Assembly: GCF_001514125.1 (NCBI RefSeq)
Contig: NZ_KQ948549.1
Span: 381,081 to 445,080, forward strand
Reading direction: 5' to 3'
Length of the DNA stretch: 64,000 bases
Origin: Streptomyces longwoodensis
GTDB taxonomy: Bacteria > Actinomycetota > Actinomycetes > Streptomycetales > Streptomycetaceae
The notes under the pieces are model-generated. The model had not been told where the DNA came from. It did not search any database and saw only the letters and a list, made by a program, of their open reading frames with translations. Position 1 is the first letter of the stretch; each line of letters opens with the position of its first letter. The position numbers were made by a program, and so were the translations under genes. Below, one piece after another: positions 55,119 to 63,003 of the stretch.

Positions 55119-56935
55119 GAGCTGCTCGCCCCCTCGCTGCCGACGAGGAACGGCACCGGTTCCACGGAGCTCACGCAGCTGGTGTCCGGGTGGTCGGGGT
55201 CGTCGTAGAAGGAGGTGATCACCTCGCTGCCGCACGGGGTGTCGAACGTCCCGTGGGCGACACCGGCCAGCGTCACCACCGTGGAGCGGGACAGCGTCCG
55301 GGCCACGAAGCGCCCCCACTGGGCGCCGGTCTGGGCGTCGAAGCTCCCGGAGATGGCCAGCGTGGGGATGCTGCTGCGCGTCACCTCGCGCACGGAGGCG
55401 GGTGCCGTGGGGACGGGCCAGTTCCGGCACGCCTGCCGCAGGAAGGGCAGTTGGGGCGCCTGGGCCAGGACCGAGGGGGGCAGCTCCGGGAACGCCTGCC
55501 GTCCCTTGGCGAGTTGCTCGGCGGGGGTCTCGAACGGCACCCATTCGCTGCACCACACGCTCAGCGAGAACCCGTGGGCGAACATCCCCTGCGAGCCGGG
55601 AATCCAGGAGGCCGCCCACTGCTCGGCAATGCGCTCGGGGCGGCCGTGGGCCAGCTCGTCCACGGCCAGCGGGAAGTCGGCGGGTGCGTGGCTGGCGCGC
55701 ACCACCCAGTTCAGCAGCGCCCCGCCGTCCAGGACCACCTTCACCCGGCCGACCTGCGGCACCATCACGTACGTGGTGACCGGACGGGCCTCCAGCTCAC
55801 GCACCATGCGCAGGAAGGTGGCCCCGATGTCCGGGTAGCGCCGGTGGCAGGCGGACTGCGCCGCGCAGGCGGCGACGATGTCGTCGAACGACTCCCGCAT
55901 GCTGCTCCAGGTCCACCCGGGGCTGGCCTCGGAGGGAGGGACGACGCCGTCGACCGTCACGGAGCGGATCCCCTGGGGGAACATGCGCATGTAGGTCAGC
56001 GCCAGCTGGGTCCCGTAGGAGTGCGACAGGACGTTCCACTCCCGGATGCCCAAGGCCTTGCGCAGGTCCGCCACGTCCGCGGCGTTCTCGCTGGTGGTGT
56101 AGGCGGCGGGATCGACTCCCTCGGCCGTCAGGCGCTCGTGGCACCGGGCCGCGGCCTGCGCGTAGCGGTCCCCGGTGGAGGGTGCGTCGTAGCGCAGGTG
56201 CACGCGGTCCGCGTAGAACTGGTCGATCTCGGGGCACAGCAGCGGCCGTTGGGACGAGAACGTGCCGCGCTGGGAGAGGACGACCAGGTCACGGTCGCGG
56301 TTCAGACCGGCGTCGGTGAGTTCCTCGATGCCCCCGAGGGCGTCGGCCCCGGGACCGCCCGTGAGGAACACGATCGGGTCGGGGCGCGGCGTGGGCGACG
56401 CCGACTTGACAAGCGCGACGGCCAGGCGGAGGGTCCGCCCGGTGGGCCGGGACCGGTCCTCCGGTACGACGAGGTAGCCGCAGCGGGTGCCTTCGAGCGG
56501 CCCGTACGTGGTCGGGCACGCGGCGGGTTCGAAGCGCGGCGCGGGCTGCGTCGGCGCCGGCCCGGCCCCGGGGAGGGTGAGCGCGGTTCCCGGGAAGATC
56601 CAGTGGCCCCGGTCGCTGGAGGCGTACCCGTGGCGACGGGCCGCACGGTCGAGGGCCTGCTGGTTCAGCGCGTAGACGCGGTCCCACCGCAGGACGTCGC
56701 CGAGGGTCCGGTGCGCGATGTCCCACAGCGTGTCCCCGGGGGCGACGGTGTACGCGCCGCCGTCCCCCGCCCGCCGGGGGAGTCGCGCGGCAGGGGGGCC
56801 GCCCTCCCCGTCCGCGGACTTCAGGAGGGTGGCGGCCGCACCGGGCGTGCCGTGGGCGGGGACCGCGCTCAGTACCGTCAGGCCGGCCAGGAACATGGCG
56901 GCCGCGGCAGCCGTGCCGCGGGTGCGTATGGGCAT
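55115..56935 (-). CDS. Secreted LysM-fused TAP-like alpha/beta hydrolase
   Basis: 606 residues. Signal peptide 1-29, LysM domain about 61-122 (AYTVAPGDTLWDIAHRTLGD ... WIFPGTALTLP), then an SlpD/TAP-type secreted alpha/beta hydrolase: FLTGGPGADAL, LSQRGTFSS oxyanion region, nucleophile Ser306 in LSHSYGTQ, late Asp in ISGSFDAQTG, His in AGVAHGTFD. TAP-family enzymes are tripeptidyl aminopeptidases or proline iminopeptidases. The LysM would hold it on peptidoglycan (inference). GGAAGGA lies 4 nt before the ATG. Confidence 0.92.
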   Translation of the reverse strand: MPIRTRGTAAAAAMFLAGLTVLSAVPAHGTPGAAATLLKSADGEGGPPAARLPRRAGDGGAYTVAPGDTLWDIAHRTLGDVLRWDRVYALNQQALDRAARRHGYASSDRGHWIFPGTALTLPGAGPAPTQPAPRFEPAACPTTYGPLEGTRCGYLVVPEDRSRPTGRTLRLAVALVKSASPTPRPDPIVFLTGGPGADALGGIEELTDAGLNRDRDLVVLSQRGTFSSQRPLLCPEIDQFYADRVHLRYDAPSTGDRYAQAAARCHERLTAEGVDPAAYTTSENAADVADLRKALGIREWNVLSHSYGTQLALTYMRMFPQGIRSVTVDGVVPPSEASPGWTWSSMRESFDDIVAACAAQSACHRRYPDIGATFLRMVRELEARPVTTYVMVPQVGRVKVVLDGGALLNWVVRASHAPADFPLAVDELAHGRPERIAEQWAASWIPGSQGMFAHGFSLSVWCSEWVPFETPAEQLAKGRQAFPELPPSVLAQAPQLPFLRQACRNWPVPTAPASVREVTRSSIPTLAISGSFDAQTGAQWGRFVARTLSRSTVVTLAGVAHGTFDTPCGSEVITSFYDDPDHPDTSCVSSVEPVPFLVGSEGASSS

Positions 56936-57154
56936 GTCGTCCTTCCGGACCGGTGCGGTGGCAGGGCACCGGTCCGGTCGCATGCGTCGTGCACGAGGGG
57001 TGTCAGACGCCATGCTGCAAAGGCACCGCACGCCCCGCACTCCGGCAGACCCGAAGGGGTCATGCGCCTCGTCGCGTGCGGATGCCATCAATGCAGGCGG
57101 TGGGGGTAAGCGAGGATCACCACGACCGCCCGCACGGAAGACAGGTGCCCCGTC

Positions 57155-57646
57155 ATGCCCCAGACCCAGGACGTCGTCGAGCTCATCCTCCAGGACCACC
57201 GGCGCATGGAGGACCTGTTCCGCCTGATGCGCAGCGTCGAGGCCGACCGCGCCGCGGCGCTCCAGGAGTTCGCCGGCCTGCTGGTCGCCCACGCGCTGGC
57301 CGAGGAGGCCAAGGTCTACCCCGCGCTGAAGAGGTACAAGAACATCGACGACGAAGAGGTCGAGCACGGCGAGCACGAGCACGACGAGGGCAACGAGGCC
57401 CTCCTGGCCCTCCTGGAGGTGGAGGAGGTCGGGTCCGAGGAGTGGGACTCCAAGCTGGAGGAACTGGTGGAGGCCGTCACCCACCACGCCGACGAGGAGG
57501 AACGGACCATCCTCAACGGCGCGCGCGAGAACGTGGCCATGGACCGGCGCGAGGAACTGGGAGCGGCGTTCCTGGAGGAGCGCGAGCGCCAGCTGAAGGC
57601 CGACTGCGGCTCGATCGACAACGTGCGCCGCATCGTCAAGTCCTGA
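57155..57646 (+). CDS. Hemerythrin HHE-domain protein
   Basis: 163 residues, four-helix di-iron HHE cation-binding domain: ILQDHRRMEDLFRLM, HALAEEAKVYPAL, EHGEHEHDEGNEALL and THHADEEERTIL supply the expected His/Glu ligands. Cytosolic; binds O2 or buffers iron/NO stress. Divergent from the LysM-hydrolase gene. Confidence 0.93.
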   Translation: MPQTQDVVELILQDHRRMEDLFRLMRSVEADRAAALQEFAGLLVAHALAEEAKVYPALKRYKNIDDEEVEHGEHEHDEGNEALLALLEVEEVGSEEWDSKLEELVEAVTHHADEEERTILNGARENVAMDRREELGAAFLEERERQLKADCGSIDNVRRIVKS

Positions 57647-57816
57647 CCGGGGACGTGAACTCCACGCGACGTTCTCCCGCGGCACTCGCGGTCGGGGGGC
57701 GGAGTGTGCGACGGTGGGCGGACCACGAGACCGGCCGGTTCCCTCGAGGCGCCGGCCTTTCGGGGAGCCGGGCGTTGCCCCCATCCCGGGCACTCGGCCC
57801 CCGCCACCGTGGTGGA

Positions 57817-57865
57817 CCCTCCTCGGAGGGCTCCGCCGGTGGGCTCGTCAACCCCCGTGAGGGGG
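57817..57865 (+). promoter_or_regulatory. Two hairpins in the leader of the STAS gene, one covering the ribosome site
   Basis: CCCTC-CTCG-GAGGG (57817-57830) is followed by CCCCC-GTGA-GGGGG (57852-57865). The 3' arm of the second hairpin is the only Shine-Dalgarno-like sequence (GAGGGGG), 7 nt before the ATG at 57873, so folding would hide the ribosome site. The first hairpin could equally end the hemerythrin transcript. Confidence 0.5.
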
Positions 57866-57872
57866 CCCCAGC

Positions 57873-58196
57873 ATGAACATCACCACCGCCATCAGCGGTA
57901 CGTCCGCACGCATCACACCGCGCGGAGAGATCGATCACGACACCCTGCCCTCACTGCGCGCGGCCGCCGACGCCCTGCCGGCCCGCGTGACCGAGGTGAC
58001 GTGGAACCTGCGCCACACGCCCTTCATGGACGTCGCCGGCCTCCACCTGTTCTTCAGCCCCGCCGCCCTCGACGGGGCCGACCGCCGGACGACGGTGACG
58101 GGTCTGCGCCAGCAGCCGCTGCGCCTGCTGCTCCTGGCCGCCGACGTGCACCCCGACACCTTCGACGTCACCCGCCTGCTCCTCGCCGCGGGCTGA
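57873..58196 (+). CDS. STAS-domain (anti-anti-sigma-like) protein with a non-phosphorylatable site
   Basis: 107 residues, the length of a single STAS domain: ITPRGEIDHDTLPSLRAAAD, VTEVTWNLRHTPFMDVAGLH, RRTTVTGLRQQPLRLLLLAA. The conserved D-S-S/A-G phospho-serine is D53-V54-A55-G56, so it cannot be phosphorylated there. It may act as a constitutively active anti-anti-sigma factor. Two SpoIIE phosphatases are encoded in this window, but neither is adjacent. Confidence 0.87.
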   Translation: MNITTAISGTSARITPRGEIDHDTLPSLRAAADALPARVTEVTWNLRHTPFMDVAGLHLFFSPAALDGADRRTTVTGLRQQPLRLLLLAADVHPDTFDVTRLLLAAG

Positions 58197-58301
58197 GCCT
58201 GCGCGGTCCCTGCGGGGTGAACCCCGGGACCCGGGTCGGGCCGACCCGGCAGACCCGGCCGAGGGGCCGTCGTGCCAGGGGGCCGTCCCTAGGATGAGGC
58301 C

Positions 58302-58892
58302 ATGTCACTCCCGCACGCGATCCTCACCGCCCTGCTCGAGAAGCCGTCGTCGGGGCTGGAGCTGACCCGCCGGTTCGACCGGTCGATCGGGTACTTCTGG
58401 TCGGCCACGCACCAGCAGATCTACCGCGAGCTGGGGAAGCTGGAGTCCGACGGCCTCATCCGGGCCCTGCCGGCCGAGCAGCCGGCCCGCGGGCAGAAGA
58501 AGGCCTACGAGGTCCTGCCCGCGGGACGCGCCGAACTGGCCCGCTGGACCGCGGCCGCGCAGGACCCCAAGCCGCAGCGGGACGCGCTGCTGCTGCGGCT
58601 GCGCGCCGCCGCCGTGGTCGGCACCGCGGGCCTGGAGGCCGACCTGGCCCGTCACCTCGACCTACACCGGCGGCAGTTGGCCGAGTACCAGGACATCGAA
58701 CGGCGCCACTTCCCGCCGGGCCGGGACGGTCCCGAGGACCGGCTGCGTCACCTGGTGCTGCGGGCCGGCATCGACCTGGAGACCTTCTGGACCCGGTGGC
58801 TCGCCCACGCGCTCGCGGAGGTCGCCGGGCTGTCCGGGGTCACAGGCGGTACGGCTTCGAGCGACGGCGCAGGAACCACGCCGCCGCGATGA
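58302..58892 (+). CDS. PadR-family transcriptional regulator
   Basis: 196 residues. PadR wHTH: LPHAILTALLEKPSSGLELT, FWSATHQQIYRELGKLESDG, wing PAEQPARGQKKAYEVLPAGR; C-terminal helical domain to about 175. No ribosome site; TAGGAT (58290-58295) ends 6 nt before the ATG, so the transcript is probably leaderless. Its 3' end overlaps the convergent secreted-protein gene by 53 bp. Target not evident. Confidence 0.92.
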   Translation: MSLPHAILTALLEKPSSGLELTRRFDRSIGYFWSATHQQIYRELGKLESDGLIRALPAEQPARGQKKAYEVLPAGRAELARWTAAAQDPKPQRDALLLRLRAAAVVGTAGLEADLARHLDLHRRQLAEYQDIERRHFPPGRDGPEDRLRHLVLRAGIDLETFWTRWLAHALAEVAGLSGVTGGTASSDGAGTTPPR

Positions 58893-59382
58893 CGCCCGCG
58901 CCCACCAGCGTGCCCCCCGCCGCCAGGGTGAGGGTGCCGTAGTCGCGGACGGAGCCGCCCGAGCCGCCCATCACGCCGCGCGAGGCGGAGGCGGTCGGCG
59001 TGGGCGTGCGGGTGACGGGGGCCGACACGATGACCGACTGGGTACCGGCCGTGGTGCCGTTGGCGCACGTGACGATGACGGTGTACGTGCCGGGGCTGAC
59101 GTTCGACCAGGCGGCCGACTGGCTGACGGAGGTGCCGGACAGGGCCACCTGCCGCCCCTGGGCGAACGACGTCTGACCGCTGCTGAGCAGCGAGCCGGTG
59201 CCCCAGGTGCCGTTGGTCTGGGTGCTGCAGGCGCTGGTGACCACGGAGACGGTGGTGCCCACCGTGCTCACGGAGATCCCCTGCACCCGCGCGGCGGCGG
59301 GGTCGGAGGTCAGGACGAGGGGCAGCGCGGCGGCGGCTGCCACGGTGAGTCCGGAGCGGAAGAGACGACGGGAGTTGGGCAT
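58840..59382 (-). CDS. Surface protein with signal peptide and C-terminal membrane anchor
   Basis: 180 residues. Signal peptide (about 1-31, AAAALPLVLTSDPAAARV), a beta-rich Ig-like middle (ISVSTVGTTVSVVTSACSTQ, GTYTVIVTCANGTTAGTQSV) with two cysteines, a Thr/Ser/Pro linker, and a C-terminal hydrophobic helix followed by RRRSKPYRL. Exposed on the outside of the membrane. No enzymatic motif; function unknown. Confidence 0.87.
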   Translation of the reverse strand: MPNSRRLFRSGLTVAAAAALPLVLTSDPAAARVQGISVSTVGTTVSVVTSACSTQTNGTWGTGSLLSSGQTSFAQGRQVALSGTSVSQSAAWSNVSPGTYTVIVTCANGTTAGTQSVIVSAPVTRTPTPTASASRGVMGGSGGSVRDYGTLTLAAGGTLVGAGVIAAAWFLRRRSKPYRL

Positions 59383-59570
59383 CGGATGTCCTCCGGCGGC
59401 ACGGTTGGCGGTACATCCCTTGCGCCGCCGAGGGTCGGGTACGCCCGTGCTGCCTCGGAGTCAGCCAACGGCCCCGCCCGCCCTGCCGCACCCGGACGGC
59501 ACCCGGCCGGGTGACGGACGCACCCCGGCGGACGCACCCCGGCGGACGCGGACCGGCCGCCGCGCTGCGG

Positions 59571-60569
59571 TCAGCCGGCGCCGGCCGTGGCGCCCGTCGT
59601 CACCGTGCGCTCGGCCGACAGGGCGCCCCAGGTGCCGTCCGGCAGCCGGGCCCGCAGCCGCACCCGCACCGTCCGCCCGGTCTCCTTCCCGAGGTAGAAG
59701 CTGTACGACGCCTCGTCCCGGGGCGCGTTCCCGCCCCACACGAGCGAGGTGGCCGTCCGCCCGTCGAGCCGGACCTCGTACTCGGTGACGACGCCGTCCA
59801 CCCGCGGCGGCACCCAGGCCAGGTCGAGGTAGTACGCCCCGTCCGCCCGGTGGGTCGTCGCGCGGAAGCCGGCGGGCGCGGTGTCCCGGTCGGCGGCGCC
59901 GGTGCCGGGCGCGGTGGTCAGCCGGACGGCGGGCCCGGCCGCGGAGAGGTTGTCGGCGGCGTCCCGGGCCCGGACGGTGAAGGAGTAGCGGGTGCCGGGC
60001 CGCAGCCCGGTCACGACCGTCGCCGTCTGGTTCCCGCCGACTCTGTGGATCCTGGTCCCGCCCTGGTACACGTCGTACGACACCACCGCACGGTCGTCGG
60101 TCGCGGCGGACCAGGACAGCTGCACGGCCGTCGCCCCCACCGCGCGGCCCGCGACCCCGCCGGGCCGGGTGGGCGCCGAGCGGTCGGCCGCCGTGGCCGC
60201 CGGCGTGGTGGCGCGCACCTCGCGGCTGGGCGGGCCGAGCCGGCCCTCGCCGTCCCGGGCGCGCACGGTGAAGGCGTACGCTGTGCCGGGGGCGAGCCGC
60301 ACGACGTCGACCATGTGGACGGAGCCGGGCACCTCCCGCACCTTGGCGGTGCCCCGGTACACCTCGTACGCCGTCACGCCGGCCCGCGCGCCGACGGCGT
60401 TCCACATCACGTGCACGCTGGTCGCGCTGCCCGCCGCCGCGGTGACCCCGGTCGGCGCCCCGGGCGCCGCGCCCTCGGCGGCGGTGCCGTCGCCGTCCGT
60501 CGCGGCGCAGCCGCAGCCCAGCGCCAGCACCCCCGCGAGCACCGCTGAGCCCAGCACGACGCGTCGCAC
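59571..60569 (-). CDS. Fibronectin type III lipoprotein
   Basis: 332 residues from a GTG with GGAGG 7 nt upstream. Signal peptide ending in a lipobox (LALGCGC, Cys about 19-21). Three FN3 domains: PTGVTAAAGSATSVHVMWNA ... AYAFTVRARDGEGRLG; RPGGVAGRAVGATAVQLSWS ... YSFTVRARDAADNLS; and a third, more divergent one (YLDLAWVPPRVDGVVTEYEV). FN3 repeats are frequent in actinobacterial chitinases and polysaccharide-binding proteins. Divergent from the chitosanase gene. Probably polysaccharide binding at the cell surface (inference). Confidence 0.9.
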   Translation of the reverse strand: MRRVVLGSAVLAGVLALGCGCAATDGDGTAAEGAAPGAPTGVTAAAGSATSVHVMWNAVGARAGVTAYEVYRGTAKVREVPGSVHMVDVVRLAPGTAYAFTVRARDGEGRLGPPSREVRATTPAATAADRSAPTRPGGVAGRAVGATAVQLSWSAATDDRAVVSYDVYQGGTRIHRVGGNQTATVVTGLRPGTRYSFTVRARDAADNLSAAGPAVRLTTAPGTGAADRDTAPAGFRATTHRADGAYYLDLAWVPPRVDGVVTEYEVRLDGRTATSLVWGGNAPRDEASYSFYLGKETGRTVRVRLRARLPDGTWGALSAERTVTTGATAGAG

Positions 60570-60600
60570 GGCTTCGCCTCCCGGTCCGGAACGGCGGCAA

Positions 60601-60640
60601 TGGTCCGGACCAATATGCCGCGATGATGCGAGCACATCAA
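60601..60640 (-). promoter_or_regulatory. Promoter with TGGTCCGGACCA palindrome for the FN3 lipoprotein
   Basis: On the minus strand TTGATG (60635-60640), a 17-bp spacer and CATATT (60612-60617) form a good promoter. Directly at the start point lies the perfect 12-bp palindrome TGGTCCGGACCA (60601-60612), which resembles the TGGTCCAGACC elements of Streptomyces chitinase promoters bound by DasR (established family of sites). The rest of the 381-bp gap (60570-60950) has no credible gene. Confidence 0.6.
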
Positions 60641-60706
60641 GAGGGTGTGACGTCTCCGGGCCGGCGTTGGTGGTCACCCGGAAGGGTTACGTATGCTGAG
60701 GGCCCC

Positions 60707-60752
60707 GCGGGCGAACTGCCCCCACATGGTCGGGGAGTTCAGTTCGCCCCGC
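60707..60752. other. Orphan long hairpin between FN3 lipoprotein and chitosanase genes
   Basis: GCGGGCGAACTG (60707-60718) pairs with CAGTTCGCCCCGC (60740-60752) with one bulge, and the enclosed CCCC/GGGG extends the stem. A possible -10 TATGCT lies about 13 bp before it on the plus strand, so it could sit at the 5' end of a transcript reading towards the chitosanase gene about 200 nt away. Could be an attenuator, a stabilising 5' hairpin or a small RNA. Confidence 0.5.
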
Positions 60753-60950
60753 AGGCGCGGACCGCTGTCGTCGCTGATCCCGCGCCGTCGGGTGGCCGGG
60801 CGGCCGGCGCTCCACACGGGCGCCGGCGCCCGCTCCCTGCCACCACGTCAGAAGCCTGCTCCGTACGGCCCTCTACGAATGGCCCGGTAGGGCGACCCCC
60901 ACGAGATTGGGCTGAGTGCTCGTCACCTCCCCCATGAGAGGGTCCCTTCC

Positions 60951-61829
60951 GTGCGTGTCCAGTCGTTGACCCTGGCCGTGGCCGGCCTCGCCCTGGTGGC
61001 CCCGACCCTCCCGTCCTCCTCCGCCGCCCAGGCGGCGCCGCCGCCCCTGGGCGGTCCGGCGCCGCAGCACGTCGGAGCGGTCAGCGCGGCGGACCTGCTG
61101 GCCAGGGTGCGGCACTGCACACCCGTCTCCCGGGGCCGCTACCGCACCGACCACGACACGCCCGCCACCGTCCCGGTGTGCGGCACCGGGGGCGCCGTCT
61201 TCTGGAAGGCCGACCTGGACATCGACTGCGACGGCCGCCCGGGCCGGTACTGCAACTCCCGCACGGACCCGCTGTTCGCCCCCGGCACCGCCTTCCAGCA
61301 GTCCGACGGCCGTGACCTCAGCGCCGAGACGCTGCCGTACGTCGTCGTCCCGGCGCCCAGCGACACCTGGGACCACCGCCGGGACGGGGTGCGCGGCGGA
61401 TCGGTGGCGGCCGTGGTCTACGGCGACCGCGTGCAGTACGCGGTCGTCGGGGACGTCGGCCCGGACGACATCATCGGCGAGGCGTCCTACGCCACCGCCG
61501 TGGGCCTCGGCATCCGCCCCGACCCGCACGGCGGCGGCACGCCCTCCGGCGTCACCTACATCGTCTTCAGGGACTCCGAGGTCAAGCCCATCGAGGACCA
61601 CGCGGCCGCCGTGGCCACGGGGGAGCGGCTCGCCCGCCTCTTCGTCCGCGGCGACACCGGCACCGGTGCCGCGACCCCGGCCACGACCACCGCCGGGGCG
61701 GCGGAGGACCCGCCCCGGGAGGCGGCGCCGGACGACGCGGCGGACCCGTCCGAGGAGTCGGCGGAAGCCCCCTCGGACGAGGAGCCGGACGCGCAGGGCG
61801 CGGACGCCGAGGGCGAGCAGGAGGAGTAG
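60951..61829 (+). CDS. Family 75 chitosanase, secreted
   Basis: 292 residues from a GTG with GAGAGGG 8 nt upstream. Signal peptide to about residue 29. GH75 features: AVFWKADLDIDCDGRPG (84-97), TLPYVVVPAP, and GDVGPDDIIGEAS, where Asp168 and Glu177 fit the Asp-x8-Glu catalytic pair of the family. Hydrolyses chitosan outside the cell. The last about 60 residues are a low-complexity acidic tail (DEEPDAQGADAEGEQEE) beyond the catalytic domain. Its substrate, deacetylated polyglucosamine, is reminiscent of the deacetylated polymer predicted for the operon at 24.6-30.1 kb. Confidence 0.93.
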   Translation: MRVQSLTLAVAGLALVAPTLPSSSAAQAAPPPLGGPAPQHVGAVSAADLLARVRHCTPVSRGRYRTDHDTPATVPVCGTGGAVFWKADLDIDCDGRPGRYCNSRTDPLFAPGTAFQQSDGRDLSAETLPYVVVPAPSDTWDHRRDGVRGGSVAAVVYGDRVQYAVVGDVGPDDIIGEASYATAVGLGIRPDPHGGGTPSGVTYIVFRDSEVKPIEDHAAAVATGERLARLFVRGDTGTGAATPATTTAGAAEDPPREAAPDDAADPSEESAEAPSDEEPDAQGADAEGEQEE

Positions 61830-61862
61830 CCGGGCGGGGACCGCCGTCATGCCTGCCGTGAC

Positions 61863-61883
61863 GGGCGGCCCCCGGCGCCGCCC
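61863..61883. terminator. Bidirectional hairpin between the chitosanase and dhaM genes
   Basis: GGGCGGC (61863-61869) and GCCGCCC (61877-61883) with a 7-nt loop, in the 65-bp convergent gap. Likely terminates both transcripts. Confidence 0.7.
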
Positions 61884-61894
61884 TCAGCGGGTGT

Positions 61895-62305
61895 CTAGGC
61901 CTTGCGGTAGCCGTACGCCTCCTCGGCCGCCGCCACCACCGCGTCCAGGTCGGCGCCCGTGGCCGCCGTGACGACCGCGGCGACCGCGCCCTCGACGAAC
62001 GGGGCGTCCACCATCCGCGTGCCGTCGGGCAGTTCGTCGCCCTCCGCGAGCAGTGCCTTCACGGTCAGGACGGCGCTGCCGAGGTCCGTGAGGACGGCGA
62101 CCCCGGCGCCCCGGTCCACCGCCGCCGCGGCCGCCGCGACCAGCTCGGCACTCGTGCCGAAACCGCCGCCCTCGGTGCCGCCCGCCGGGGCGACCGGGAC
62201 CTCCGGGCCGCCGCCCACCAGCCCCTGGGCCAGCTCGGCGACGGACGCCGCCACGGCCGCGCTGTGCGAGACGAGGACGATGCCGACCAGCCTGTCGTCA
62301 CTCAT
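61895..62305 (-). CDS. dhaM: PTS-dependent dihydroxyacetone kinase, phosphotransferase subunit DhaM
   Basis: 136 residues, a single EIIA-mannose-like domain: GIVLVSHSAAVAASVAELAQ with the phospho-accepting His14, GGFGTSAELVAAAAAAVDRG, GVAVLTDLGSAVLTVKALLA. Transfers phosphate from HPr to DhaL-bound ADP. The multi-domain HPr/EI extension of the E. coli protein is absent. Third gene of the dhaK-dhaL-dhaM unit, 8 bp from dhaL. Confidence 0.95.
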   Translation of the reverse strand: MSDDRLVGIVLVSHSAAVAASVAELAQGLVGGGPEVPVAPAGGTEGGGFGTSAELVAAAAAAVDRGAGVAVLTDLGSAVLTVKALLAEGDELPDGTRMVDAPFVEGAVAAVVTAATGADLDAVVAAAEEAYGYRKA

Positions 62306-62313
62306 GGCTGCCC

Positions 62314-62943
62314 TCACTCCCCGCCGGCGTCGGCGCCGGCGTCGGATCCGGCTTCGGCTTCGGCGAGCGCGGCGATCAGCAGGGCCGCCGAGGTGGCCCC
62401 CGGGTCCTGGTGCCCGATGCTGCGCTCGCCCAGGTAGCTGGCCCGCCCCTTGCGGGCCAGCAGCGGCGTGGTGGCCTCGGCGCCCTGCTCGGCGGCGGCC
62501 AGGGCGGCGCCGAACCCGTCGCCGAGGGCGTCGACCGCCGGGACCAGCGCGTCGATCATGGTCTTGTCGCCCGGCGCGGCCCCGCCGAGCTGCCGTACGG
62601 CGTCCACGCCCGTGCGCAGCGCCTCGGCCAGCTGCTCCGGGCCGACCTCGGGCGCGTCGCCGAGCGCCTTGCCGGTGCGGCGCAGCAGCGTGCCGTACAG
62701 CGGTCCCGACGCGCCGCCCACCGTCGAGATGAGCTGGCGCCCGGTGAGGATCAGGACGGCGCCCGGTGTGCGCGGGGCCTCCTTCTCCAGCGCCGCGGTC
62801 ACCGCGGCGAAGCCGCGCCGCAGGTTGCTGCCGTGGTCGGCGTCGCCGATCGGCGAGTCGAGCGCGGTGAGCCGGTCGGCCTCGCGGTCGACGGACGCGG
62901 CGGTGGCCGTCATCCAACGGCGGAAGAAGTCGGCGTCCAACAC
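62314..62943 (-). CDS. dhaL: Dihydroxyacetone kinase ADP-binding subunit DhaL
   Basis: 209 residues. The metal-ligand motif DSPIGDADHGSNLRRG supplies Asp29, Asp34 and Asp36; STVGGASGPLYGTLL and GASYLGERSIGHQDPGA-like segments (RASYLGERSIGHQDPGA) are conserved. Binds ADP as a cofactor that is rephosphorylated by DhaM and passes phosphate to DHA on DhaK. Follows dhaK by 60 bp. Confidence 0.95.
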   Translation of the reverse strand: MLDADFFRRWMTATAASVDREADRLTALDSPIGDADHGSNLRRGFAAVTAALEKEAPRTPGAVLILTGRQLISTVGGASGPLYGTLLRRTGKALGDAPEVGPEQLAEALRTGVDAVRQLGGAAPGDKTMIDALVPAVDALGDGFGAALAAAEQGAEATTPLLARKGRASYLGERSIGHQDPGATSAALLIAALAEAEAGSDAGADAGGE

Positions 62944-63003
62944 GGGGTCTCCTTGCGTGTCAGGTGGGTACGGGTGCGGTCGGCCGGGACGGGGCGGACT
63001 CCC

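Noticed and set aside
57067..57154. GGGGTAAG upstream of the hemerythrin gene considered as a SigB-type stress promoter
   Set aside because: No matching GNNT -35 element occurs at the required 14-16 bp spacing.
60693..60890. Short plus-strand ORF of about 65 codons in the lipoprotein-chitosanase gap
   Set aside because: It runs through the long hairpin, has no ribosome site, and is Arg/Pro-rich random composition.
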